From Porphyromonadaceae bacterium UBA2720 (lineage in GTDB: Bacteria; Bacteroidota; Bacteroidia; Bacteroidales; Muribaculaceae): a DNA stretch of 6,923 bases. Position numbers and translations under genes: made by a program. This document shows positions 1 through 6,068 of this stretch, in pieces. Below the pieces are notes generated by a model. That model saw only the letters and a program-made list of their open reading frames with translations, made no database searches and was not told the DNA's origin. Each line of letters opens with the position of its first letter. Within the stretch, counting starts at the first letter, position 1. The stretch is from contig DEKO01000021.1 in NCBI GenBank assembly GCA_002353885.1, forward strand, positions 12,629 to 19,551. The letters are read 5' to 3'.

Positions 1-3000
1 GTGCCGCGGAACCATCGCGGATTGTTGACCGCATTGCCACCGGTGAGCGCGCACGAGATGCCCGCGATGTCGGCACTCAGGGTGATGTCGCCGCCCAGGC
101 AGAAGTGCTTGCCCACAAAGTGCTTGCTCGTCAAGCCCGTGTTGCTCTCGGCGACCAGCTTGGCCAGGTCGGCCTCGCTGCCGATGACCCAGGGACTGGC
201 GGCGGTGCCGTCGCCTTGCGCCAACAACTGCCCGTAGGACCCGACGACCAAGCGACGGGTAAAGCCATCGTAGGTCTGGACAAGGATGTCGTCGCTGTAG
301 GACGAGCGCGCACGGGCTGTGAGTGTGCCCGAACGCAAGTCGAAGTCGTCGCCGCCGTCGAGCGTCGATGTCAGCCCGGGGGCGACATAGACTGTGGCAC
401 TGGTGATGAGGTCGCCACGGTTCTCGCCGTCGGCAAAGGTGACAGGGAAACTATAAAATACCGACAGGGGCTGGTCGGCAAACAGAGCCAGGCGTGGATA
501 GGTCACCCCATCGGCCGTCCATTTGCTCCCGCCGTTCCACCCAGTGATGATCTCGCGCGTGAGTTTGCCCGAGATGCCGGTCACACGCACATTGTCAAGC
601 AAGCCAATCTGACGGTCATACCACACATGGTCGCAGGTGCCGCTGATCTGGCCCGTCACGGCTCCGGCATAGTCGACCTGGGTGCTATAAGTCACCTGTC
701 CCGTTGACAGAGTGTTGGTGATCGACGGCTCGGTCATGCCCAGGTTGAGGCAGCGCGATGTCACTCCACCCACATAGGCGTTGCCGGTGACAAAGCCCGA
801 CGACAGACAGTCGTTGATGCTGCCATAGTGCTCAACCACCAGGCCGCCAACGTAACTGGCCGCCTCGCCGCCAATGTTGCCCGCAAACTGGCATCCGTCA
901 ACCACACCATAGTTATAGCGGGCGATGCCGGCCACATAGTTTGCCGCACCGGAGAGCGAGATGTCCGACCCCACATAGCAGTCAATGACACGGCCACTGG
1001 GCTCGATGGAGCACACGATGCCGCCAAAGTTGCCCGCACCGGCGGCACTGTGGATGGTGCGCGGCAGCACAAGCACATGCTCGATGGTGCCCTGCAACAT
1101 CGCTGCGATGGTGCCACCACCCAGATACAGCCCCAGGTCAGCATCCTCGGCAATGACCAAATTCTTGATCACACCACGCTCACCCACATAGCCAAACAAG
1201 CCGGCATTCTGGGTCTGCGTCAGGTCGTTGCGCATGCTGAAGCCCCTCAGCGCATGGCCATTGCCATCGAGGGTGCCCAGGAAGGGGGTCGCCTCGGTCA
1301 AGCTCATCAGCCCGAAGTCGGTGTGCCCCTGCATGTCAATGTCACAAGCCAGCTGCAAGCAGTCGCCGTCAAAGGTGAGACCGCCAGCGTTGGTCGCCTC
1401 GCTCAGACGCACCATGTCGGCATAGTCTTCTATCACGTATGGGTCATCGGCCGTGCCACTGCCCGCAAACAGGGTGGGATAGACCGTTATCTGGCTCTCG
1501 TGAGTCATGCCCTCCAAGTTCGACGCCAATGTCACCACCTGACTCTGGTCGCCACAGGTGACGTGCACCGTGGTGCCATCCAGGGTGGCCTGTGCACACT
1601 GGCTCAGCACCCAGCTCACGCCATGGCCGTCGCTCACCGTAAAGTCGTTCTTGACCTTGGTGTGTGTGTCGCTCGCAGCCAGGAAGTAGGGAACGGCGCA
1701 CAATTGCGACGCCGGTGCATCGGCGTGGCAGCGCAGGCGAGGATAGAAGCCCGCCTCAAACAGCCATACCTCGGGGTCCAGGCCGTCGAGAGTCTCGCCG
1801 CTGGTGAGTTGCGCAGTGCTCAGCCCGCCTTGCTGCGAGGTGTTGCCCACAACCTGGTTGTCATAGTAGTTGCCCTCAAGCACGATGTCGGCAGGCGACA
1901 GGTCATAGCCCAGATACTCGCAGTCGCTGCCACGGGCGGCCACGGCATTGGCCAGTGTGCCCAGGCTCAGGCAGTGGGTGATGGTGAGGTCATAGACGTT
2001 GGCAAACTCGGCCACCAGGCCACCAGCCTTCTGGATGGTGGTGTTGCCGGTCTTCCACACATTGGGCGCGTCGATCAGACCGGCATTATAGCAGTCGGTG
2101 ATGAGGCACTCGGCCCCCAATCCCGAACCGACCGAACCGATGAGTCCTCCGGCGCCACGCACCGACTGCAGCGTCCCACCATTGAAGCAGCGCTCGATGG
2201 TGCCACCGCTAATTTGGCCGGCAATGCCAGCTACATAGTCGCTCATGCCATAGCTCGCCGTGCGCTGCCCTTGAGACATAAAATAATCTTGTAACAAACC
2301 CATGTTGTAGCACTCACTCAAACGCGAGCTACCGCTGGTGACACCTGCTATGCCACCGCTGAAGCCTGTCGAAATCAGTGTGCCGCGGTTGACACAACGC
2401 GTTATGTTCACAACCGTGCCGTCACCACAGATGCCACCCACCTTGTTGCCGTCATACAGTTGCCTCTGCTTGATCTGGCCTACAAACTCGCAGTTCTCAA
2501 AGTTTGGGGTTGCCCCATTATTATAGCTCTGCGCCAGACCGCCGATGCCGCCAACGGCAATCGAGCCGCGAACTATGGTGATGACCATGTCGCTGCGACA
2601 ACCTGTAACCAGACCACTATAGTTCTTGCCTACAATGCCGCCATAGCCGCAAGCAACCGTGGCCGAGCCTGACGTGCTGCAATCGCGCACCACGCCTGTC
2701 TGGGTCAGGTAACCCACCATGCCGCTTGCATAGTTGGTCTGACCCGTACTTGCATAATCATGACTGATGCCCGTCACATGGCAGTTCTCGACAAGGCCAG
2801 CCACATGGTCGGCCAAAGGACCGGTCTCATAGATGAGCATCGCACCGCCCTTGGCAGTCACACCGTCGATGGTCAGATTCTTGACCACACCATGCTGACC
2901 CACATAGATAAACATTGGCGATGCCGTGGTCACATCCATCAGTTTGTGCCCCTGACCGTCAAACGAGCCATTGAACTGGCGATTGCCGAAACCGATGCCC

Positions 3001-3245
3001 CAAACCATGTTATAAGAGTCAAAGCCACTGAACGAAATATCAGCAGTCATCACAAAATAGGTGCCACCAAAGTCAGTCGACTGTTGCGACCAGAAAGCCA
3101 GGTTCGACAAGTGCGTCAGCGTCGCTATCTGGTAAGGGTCGGCTTCCGTGCCGGTACCACCCGCAAACCCATGAGCATACTCGCCCGCAGACCAGGCATG
3201 TGCCGTCGTGACGAGCAGGACTATCAATGTCAGTAATCTATTCAT
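1..3245 (-). CDS. Large secreted GLUG-type modular repeat protein, C-terminus outside the window
   Basis: The frame starts at ATG 3245-3243 and stays open for 1081 codons to the left edge, so the end is missing. Residues 1-20 form a signal peptide (MNRLLTLIVLLVTTAHA, then WSA), implying export. The rest is modular. Each module opens with a motif like GGTGTEADPY (Tyr38; GSGTADDPY, Tyr603; GDGTAASPW, Trp1019). The first two then have a DGxGH strand motif (H100, H664), a run of degenerate GLUG repeats such as GGIVG or AGIAG followed by a strand ending in DC or EC, a closing segment (YYDNQ 460-464 to YPRL 501-504; WYDRQ 875-879 to YPRL 916-919), and an Ig-like linker (about 505-590 and 920-1010). 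Proteins of this kind are usually predicted beta-helical surface proteins or adhesins; the ligand is unknown. Two long plus-strand frames over this gene are antisense shadows. The family call is strong, the role is inferred. Confidence 0.9.
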   Translation of the reverse strand, partial: MNRLLTLIVLLVTTAHAWSAGEYAHGFAGGTGTEADPYQIATLTHLSNLAFWSQQSTDFGGTYFVMTADISFSGFDSYNMVWGIGFGNRQFNGSFDGQGHKLMDVTTASPMFIYVGQHGVVKNLTIDGVTAKGGAMLIYETGPLADHVAGLVENCHVTGISHDYASTGQTNYASGMVGYLTQTGVVRDCSTSGSATVACGYGGIVGKNYSGLVTGCRSDMVITIVRGSIAVGGIGGLAQSYNNGATPNFENCEFVGQIKQRQLYDGNKVGGICGDGTVVNITRCVNRGTLISTGFSGGIAGVTSGSSRLSECYNMGLLQDYFMSQGQRTASYGMSDYVAGIAGQISGGTIERCFNGGTLQSVRGAGGLIGSVGSGLGAECLITDCYNAGLIDAPNVWKTGNTTIQKAGGLVAEFANVYDLTITHCLSLGTLANAVAARGSDCEYLGYDLSPADIVLEGNYYDNQVVGNTSQQGGLSTAQLTSGETLDGLDPEVWLFEAGFYPRLRCHADAPASQLCAVPYFLAASDTHTKVKNDFTVSDGHGVSWVLSQCAQATLDGTTVHVTCGDQSQVVTLASNLEGMTHESQITVYPTLFAGSGTADDPYVIEDYADMVRLSEATNAGGLTFDGDCLQLACDIDMQGHTDFGLMSLTEATPFLGTLDGNGHALRGFSMRNDLTQTQNAGLFGYVGERGVIKNLVIAEDADLGLYLGGGTIAAMLQGTIEHVLVLPRTIHSAAGAGNFGGIVCSIEPSGRVIDCYVGSDISLSGAANYVAGIARYNYGVVDGCQFAGNIGGEAASYVGGLVVEHYGSINDCLSSGFVTGNAYVGGVTSRCLNLGMTEPSITNTLSTGQVTYSTQVDYAGAVTGQISGTCDHVWYDRQIGLLDNVRVTGISGKLTREIITGWNGGSKWTADGVTYPRLALFADQPLSVFYSFPVTFADGENRGDLITSATVYVAPGLTSTLDGGDDFDLRSGTLTARARSSYSDDILVQTYDGFTRRLVVGSYGQLLAQGDGTAASPWVIGSEADLAKLVAESNTGLTSKHFVGKHFCLGGDITLSADIAGISCALTGGNAVNNPRWFRG

Positions 3246-3275
3246 CTTAATCAATCGTTTGAATTTTATTAGCTA

Positions 3276-3306
3276 CAAAAGTAGACAACTAACACAACAA
3301 TCACAA
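3276..3306 (-). promoter_or_regulatory. Bacteroidota-type promoter of the large repeat-protein gene
   Basis: Read on the minus strand, TACTTTTG (3283-3276) matches the Bacteroidota -7 consensus TAnnTTTG exactly. TTGTG (3306-3302) lies 18 nt upstream as a plausible -33 element. Transcription would begin near 3270, leaving a leader of about 25 nt before ATG 3245. That leader is A/T-rich (AATTCAAACGATTGATTAAG before the ATG) and has no Shine-Dalgarno sequence, as is usual in this phylum. Confidence 0.7.
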
Positions 3307-3410
3307 GCCATTAAACCAAATTTTCAACCAACTGCAGATTTTCCAGCACTAAAAACAAACGCCTGATTAATAAACAACTACCATTTTTGATAACCAAAGT
3401 GTTTTTTACT

Positions 3411-3440
3411 ATAAAATTACGCCACATCGTTGAATTTTAT
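3411..3440. promoter_or_regulatory. Perfect 8-bp dyad upstream of the rightward promoter
   Basis: ATAAAATT (3411-3418) and AATTTTAT (3433-3440) are exact reverse complements separated by 14 nt. The dyad ends at the -33 region of the plus promoter, a position common for activator sites. Low complexity of the arms keeps this tentative. Confidence 0.35.
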
Positions 3441-3470
3441 GTCATTATATGAAGATAATAGCTAATTTTG
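3438..3470 (+). promoter_or_regulatory. Bacteroidota-type promoter for the gene at 3590
   Basis: TAATTTTG (3463-3470) matches the -7 consensus TAnnTTTG exactly. The -33 position, 20 nt upstream, is only a weak TTATG (3438-3442), which suggests help from an activator. The predicted start of transcription is about 3475-3478, giving a leader of roughly 110 nt, long compared with the about 25 nt leader of the divergent gene. Confidence 0.6.
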
Positions 3471-3479
3471 TGGAGAAAT

Positions 3480-3506
3480 ATAAGCAAAACGAGCGCATTT
3501 GCTTAT
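3480..3506 (+). promoter_or_regulatory. First leader stem-loop, at the predicted 5' end of the mRNA
   Basis: ATAAGCAAA (3480-3488) pairs perfectly with TTTGCTTAT (3498-3506) around a 9-nt loop. It begins within a few bases of the predicted transcription start, so the mRNA would carry a hairpin at its extreme 5' end. Such hairpins are known in other bacteria to protect mRNA from decay; that role here is inference. Confidence 0.55.
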
Positions 3507-3528
3507 TACAACACCTCTAAACTTGCTG

Positions 3529-3567
3529 GACGATGGTTGTGACCGGCGCTCAACACAACACATCGTC
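3529..3567 (+). promoter_or_regulatory. Second, stronger leader stem-loop
   Basis: GACGATGGTTGTG (3529-3541) pairs with CACAAC-A-CATCGTC (3554-3567): thirteen base pairs with one bulged A at 3560 and a 12-nt loop ACCGGCGCTCAA. It ends 22 nt before ATG 3590. No U-tract follows, so it is not an intrinsic terminator as written. It may be a translational or stability element, or, as DNA, an operator. Confidence 0.6.
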
Positions 3568-3589
3568 AGATTAACACCACTTTTGACCT

Positions 3590-4273
3590 ATGAAACATTT
3601 TTTATCTCTCGCACTTGTCGCCCTCATCGCCACACAGGCATGGGCTAACGATGTGACATTCGACTTCACAACACGCGCTGGCGTGCAGGCCATGGGACTG
3701 ACTGCACCGGGCAGCGACTCTTATGTGAGCTTCAACACACCTGTCACTGTCGACGGAGTCACTGTCACACCACTCACTCAGGCCATACGCATCACCAACG
3801 ATGACGAGGGCGACCAGTACCTGCACATGCTCTCGACAGCAGCCAATGGCATTCAGTCATTCAGCATTGGCGTTGAAGATGGGTACACTATTACTGCAGT
3901 CAGGTTCAAATACACCACACCGGCGCAGGTCGACAAGATTGCATTCGACAGCGGAACATTTGAGGACGAGTACTGGCAGGAGGGCAATCGCTATGCCGAA
4001 TACTGCAACTGGACTGGAGAGACACCACTGCTCACCGTCTCGACTATCGGTGCCGGACAAATCACCGGAACACAGAAGACATACGTCTTGCTCATCGACA
4101 ACTTTGTCGTAACCTACGAGCAGGCTACAGCTACCGGTGTCAGCGACATCAACACCACACAGGCCACACCTGTGGCCTACTATAACCTGGCCGGCCAGCA
4201 GAGCGACACACCCTTCAGCGGTGTCAACATCGTCCGCATGAGCGATGGCACGGCACACAAGGTCATCAAGTAA
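3590..4273 (+). CDS. Small secreted protein with C-terminal sorting-like tail, function unknown
   Basis: A 227-residue protein. Residues 1-19 are a clear signal peptide ending AWA before Asn20. The mature part opens with VTFDFTT, an opening shared by many uncharacterised Bacteroidales exported proteins. It is rich in predicted beta-strands, with no catalytic motif I recognise. The last about 45 residues (from GVSDI, about 184) read YYNLAGQQ, a short variable stretch, then GVNIVRMSDG and a basic VIK end. This is the layout of C-terminal domains that direct cargo to the type IX secretion system, so surface attachment or release is likely. ATG 3590 is the only start that includes the signal peptide; there is no Shine-Dalgarno sequence. 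It has its own promoter, a structured leader and a terminator, so it is probably monocistronic. The sorting call is moderate; the function is unknown. Confidence 0.88.
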   Translation: MKHFLSLALVALIATQAWANDVTFDFTTRAGVQAMGLTAPGSDSYVSFNTPVTVDGVTVTPLTQAIRITNDDEGDQYLHMLSTAANGIQSFSIGVEDGYTITAVRFKYTTPAQVDKIAFDSGTFEDEYWQEGNRYAEYCNWTGETPLLTVSTIGAGQITGTQKTYVLLIDNFVVTYEQATATGVSDINTTQATPVAYYNLAGQQSDTPFSGVNIVRMSDGTAHKVIK

Positions 4274-4293
4274 CAATCATTGCACAACACAAT

Positions 4294-4328
4294 AGAGGGC
4301 AAGCCACACATGCGGTTTGCCCTCTTTT
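4294..4328 (+). terminator. Rho-independent terminator of the gene at 3590
   Basis: AGAGGGCAAGCC (4294-4305) pairs with GGTTTGCCCTCT (4314-4325), twelve pairs including one G-U, around an 8-nt loop, and runs into TTTT. It starts 20 nt after the stop codon. A second, near-identical right arm GGCTGCCCTCT occurs at 4404-4414 and could pair with the same left arm with one base bulged. Confidence 0.85.
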
Positions 4329-4408
4329 GGCTGTTTGGATAATCTCGGCTGCACTCGGCATAGCTCGAGTAACCTCGGCTCTGCGCGCGTTGGCACGAGA
4401 TTTGGCTG
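4326..4408. repeat. 30-bp imperfect tandem duplication flanked by 8-bp direct repeats
   Basis: Two adjacent 30-bp units (4340-4369 and 4370-4399) both begin TAAnCTCGGCT and end with CGAG, with a diverged middle. An outer inverted repeat AATCTCG (4341-4347) and CGAGATT (4396-4402) encloses nearly all of them. The block is bracketed by TTTGGCTG at 4326-4333 and 4401-4408. It is GC-rich inside an AT-rich spacer. It resembles a small dispersed intergenic element. No coding frame is credible here. Confidence 0.6.
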
Positions 4409-4417
4409 CCCTCTAAA

Positions 4418-4470
4418 AGCAAAAGCCAAAGGCTTTTAAATAGCAAAAGGCAAAAAGCGGAAAGCTTTTT
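4418..4470. repeat. A-rich repeats forming two short hairpins
   Basis: AGCAAAAG occurs at 4418-4425 and 4442-4449. AAAAGCC-AAA-GGCTTTT (4421-4437) is a 7-bp hairpin with a 3-nt loop, and AAAAAGC-GGAAA-GCTTTTT (4452-4470) is a 7-bp hairpin with a 5-nt loop ending in five T. The second could act as a weak terminator in either direction, because both arms are A or T tracts. Confidence 0.5.
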
Positions 4471-4482
4471 AAAAGGCTAAAA

Positions 4483-4510
4483 TCTAACGTCTAGCGTCTA
4501 AAGTCTAAAA
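4483..4510 (+). repeat. Four tandem 7-bp repeats of TCTA type
   Basis: TCTAACG (4483-4489), TCTAGCG (4490-4496), TCTAAAG (4497-4503) and TCTAAAA (4504-4510) follow one another without gaps. They end seven bases before the -7 element of the next promoter and so occupy the place where a -33 element would lie. Confidence 0.75.
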
Positions 4511-4517
4511 AAAATTG

Positions 4518-4525
4518 TACCTTTG
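4518..4525 (+). promoter_or_regulatory. -7 element of the lipoprotein-menA promoter
   Basis: TACCTTTG matches the Bacteroidota -7 consensus TAnnTTTG exactly. No TTTG is found at the expected -33 spacing, which falls in the heptamer repeat. Transcription should begin around 4530-4533, so translation starts upstream of that point are excluded and ATG 4551 is favoured for the lipoprotein. Confidence 0.75.
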
Positions 4526-4550
4526 CAGTTTCATAACTATGACAACTGCA
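4524..4550. promoter_or_regulatory. Perfect 7-bp inverted repeat over the predicted transcription start
   Basis: TGCAGTT (4524-4530) and AACTGCA (4544-4550) are exact reverse complements with a 13-nt spacer. The dyad runs from the end of the -7 element to the base before ATG 4551. As DNA it could be an operator. As RNA the left arm would be mostly lost if transcription starts near 4530. Confidence 0.4.
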
Positions 4551-6068
4551 ATGAAGACATTACAAGCGATAACAGCATTGTGCTGCGTGGCTGTCCTGAT
4601 GACGGGCTGCAAGCAAGAGAGCAACTATCCCTATCAGACCGACTACCTGCCCATACAACTGGTGGGTTCGCAGAAGTGGAGTATCATCGACGTCAACACG
4701 GGCAAGCTCGTGGTCAAGGATGCCTACGACATCACACCCAGCGCAGTGGTCGACGGCATGTACTATGTCATGAATGATGACGGCACGTTTGACTACTACA
4801 ACATCAGCAACCCCAAGAAGCCCATCAATAACGCACACTATGGCAGCGCCACATCGTTCGGAGCCAACGGATTGGCAATCGCCAGCCGACGTGGAGGGCC
4901 GCTCGAGGTCATCAACCAAAAAGGCGAAACGGTGGCCACACTGCCCAAGGAGGTGGCACAGTGCACCATGTTCACCCGGGGCATGGCGGCATACCAGAAC
5001 GACCAGGGACAATGGGGATATATCAACGAGCAGGGCGACACGGTCATCGCTGCACGATATGCTCAAGCCCATGAGTTCCTCAACAGTGACCAGGCCATCG
5101 TGGTGGACAACAACCAGGCCAACGACAGCGCCGTCACATTCACGGTCATCGACAAGACCGGAAAGGAACTGTTCAATGCATCGTCGGCACAGTACCAGCT
5201 CATTCAGCCCTACTTCGTCTCGGGCGTGCTGCCTGTGGTCAAGGGCGACACCATCGTGTGTCTCGACATCAACGGCAAGGAGGTGCCCAACCCCAACGAT
5301 AACCACAGCGCAGTCGACAGCGCAAGATATGACGACTACACACGCACGGCAGCCAACCTGTTTATCGTCGCCAAGAACAACAAGGTGGGACTGGTCGACA
5401 GCAAGAACAACGTGCTCATCAAGCCGCAGTTCGACCGCCTTGTCGACCTCAGCGCCGAACGCTACATCGCCATCAACGACACCATCTGCCACCTCGTCGA
5501 CCAGAACGGAAAGGCCGTGGGCGACGTCAAGTTTGTCCATGTTCATGGCGGACTGGATGGAGCACCCGCAGCACGAGGATTTATCGACACCGACCTGGCT
5601 GTGGCATCGATGATGATGCTTTTTGGGCCGGATTACTGCTGTGGAGCACGTCCCGGCACAACGCTCATGGACATGAACAGCCTGCTCGACACCGACCCCA
5701 CACCCTATGTCGGAGCAAACTTCATCAACATCCAGCAAGGACCGTTCATCATCCAATATATATTCAACAACGAGGTGGCATCGGTACCTACCCAGGGAGC
5801 AGCACCGACGTTCAACCTGGATGCTAAGGTCATGGGCGTGCTCATCGCACTCAACCTCACACACACAGGTGTAGACACCGAGCCCACCATCGTGCGCAAG
5901 ACCCAGGGCGCACTGGGAACCAGAGGATTTGTACTCGAGGGCAATGGCATCTTCACCAGCGAGGCCGGTCCAGCCATCGCCATGGGCTATGACCACGGAC
6001 TGTTCAACCTCTACTACTTCATGAACCGCTCCTACGCACAGCCGCTGCCACAGAATCCCCGCAAGTGA
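4551..6068 (+). CDS. Envelope lipoprotein with WG-type repeats and an unrecognised C-terminal domain
   Basis: 505 residues from ATG 4551. The N-terminus is a lipoprotein signal: a hydrophobic stretch, then LMTGC with lipidated Cys20, placing the protein in the cell envelope. Residues about 40-330 hold degenerate WG-type repeats, each a turn such as KWSIIDVNTGKLV, QWGYINEQGDTVI (about 154-166) or KVGLVDSKNNVLIKPQFD (278-295). In this family the repeats form propeller-like or solenoid folds thought to bind partners; no enzyme function follows. Residues about 335-505 are not recognisable to me; they contain a Cys pair (363-364), then Gly- and Asn-rich stretches. The frame is open upstream: ATG 4539 would add MTTA and a TTG at 4515 lies upstream of the -7 element; ATG 4551 fits the signal peptide and promoter best. 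The stop overlaps the menA start, implying translational coupling. The long frame on the opposite strand is a shadow. Role unknown. Confidence 0.9.
   Translation: MKTLQAITALCCVAVLMTGCKQESNYPYQTDYLPIQLVGSQKWSIIDVNTGKLVVKDAYDITPSAVVDGMYYVMNDDGTFDYYNISNPKKPINNAHYGSATSFGANGLAIASRRGGPLEVINQKGETVATLPKEVAQCTMFTRGMAAYQNDQGQWGYINEQGDTVIAARYAQAHEFLNSDQAIVVDNNQANDSAVTFTVIDKTGKELFNASSAQYQLIQPYFVSGVLPVVKGDTIVCLDINGKEVPNPNDNHSAVDSARYDDYTRTAANLFIVAKNNKVGLVDSKNNVLIKPQFDRLVDLSAERYIAINDTICHLVDQNGKAVGDVKFVHVHGGLDGAPAARGFIDTDLAVASMMMLFGPDYCCGARPGTTLMDMNSLLDTDPTPYVGANFINIQQGPFIIQYIFNNEVASVPTQGAAPTFNLDAKVMGVLIALNLTHTGVDTEPTIVRKTQGALGTRGFVLEGNGIFTSEAGPAIAMGYDHGLFNLYYFMNRSYAQPLPQNPRK

Larger units (their letters stand above)
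3254..3440. repeat. Imperfect 15-16 nt direct repeat at both ends of the divergent spacer
   Basis: ATCGTTTGAATTTTAT at 3254-3269 recurs as ATCGTTGAATTTTAT at 3426-3440, differing by one T. The first copy lies in the short leader of the leftward gene, just downstream of its -7 element. The second lies across the -33 region of the rightward promoter. The placement would suit a shared regulator, but the sequence is A/T-rich and chance is possible. Confidence 0.45.
3246..3589. other. AT-rich divergent intergenic control region, no gene
   Basis: This 344-base spacer separates two divergently transcribed genes for exported proteins. It is much richer in A and T than either gene, and I see no credible coding frame in it. 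It contains a minus-strand promoter near its left end, a plus-strand promoter at about 3438-3470, an 8-bp dyad just upstream of the latter, a 15-16 nt direct repeat at 3254-3269 and 3426-3440, and two stem-loops at 3480-3506 and 3529-3567. The stretch 3307-3410 holds nothing I can name. Confidence 0.75.

Noticed and set aside
105..707. A 200-codon open frame on the plus strand near the left edge
   Set aside because: The opposite strand carries the continuing repeat protein in an uninterrupted frame, including its third module entry at Trp1019.
828..2294. A 488-codon open frame on the plus strand
   Set aside because: It is antisense to the GLUG-type gene, whose minus-strand translation has a signal peptide and clear repeats. 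The plus frame gives no signal, domain or repeat, and reflects GC-rich codon use lacking antisense stops.
3529..3567. Intrinsic terminator reading of the leader stem-loop
   Set aside because: No T-tract follows the stem on either strand, and it lies between a promoter and its gene, so a leader element or operator is more likely.
4340..4510. CRISPR-like array in the repeat-rich spacer
   Set aside because: The 30-bp units are adjacent without spacers and diverged, the heptamers are too short, and no cas gene is present.
4560..5996. A 478-codon open frame on the minus strand
   Set aside because: It lies wholly opposite the WG-repeat lipoprotein. Its translation is unusually rich in Val, Asp, Cys and His, as expected for an antisense shadow, with no promoter or start context.
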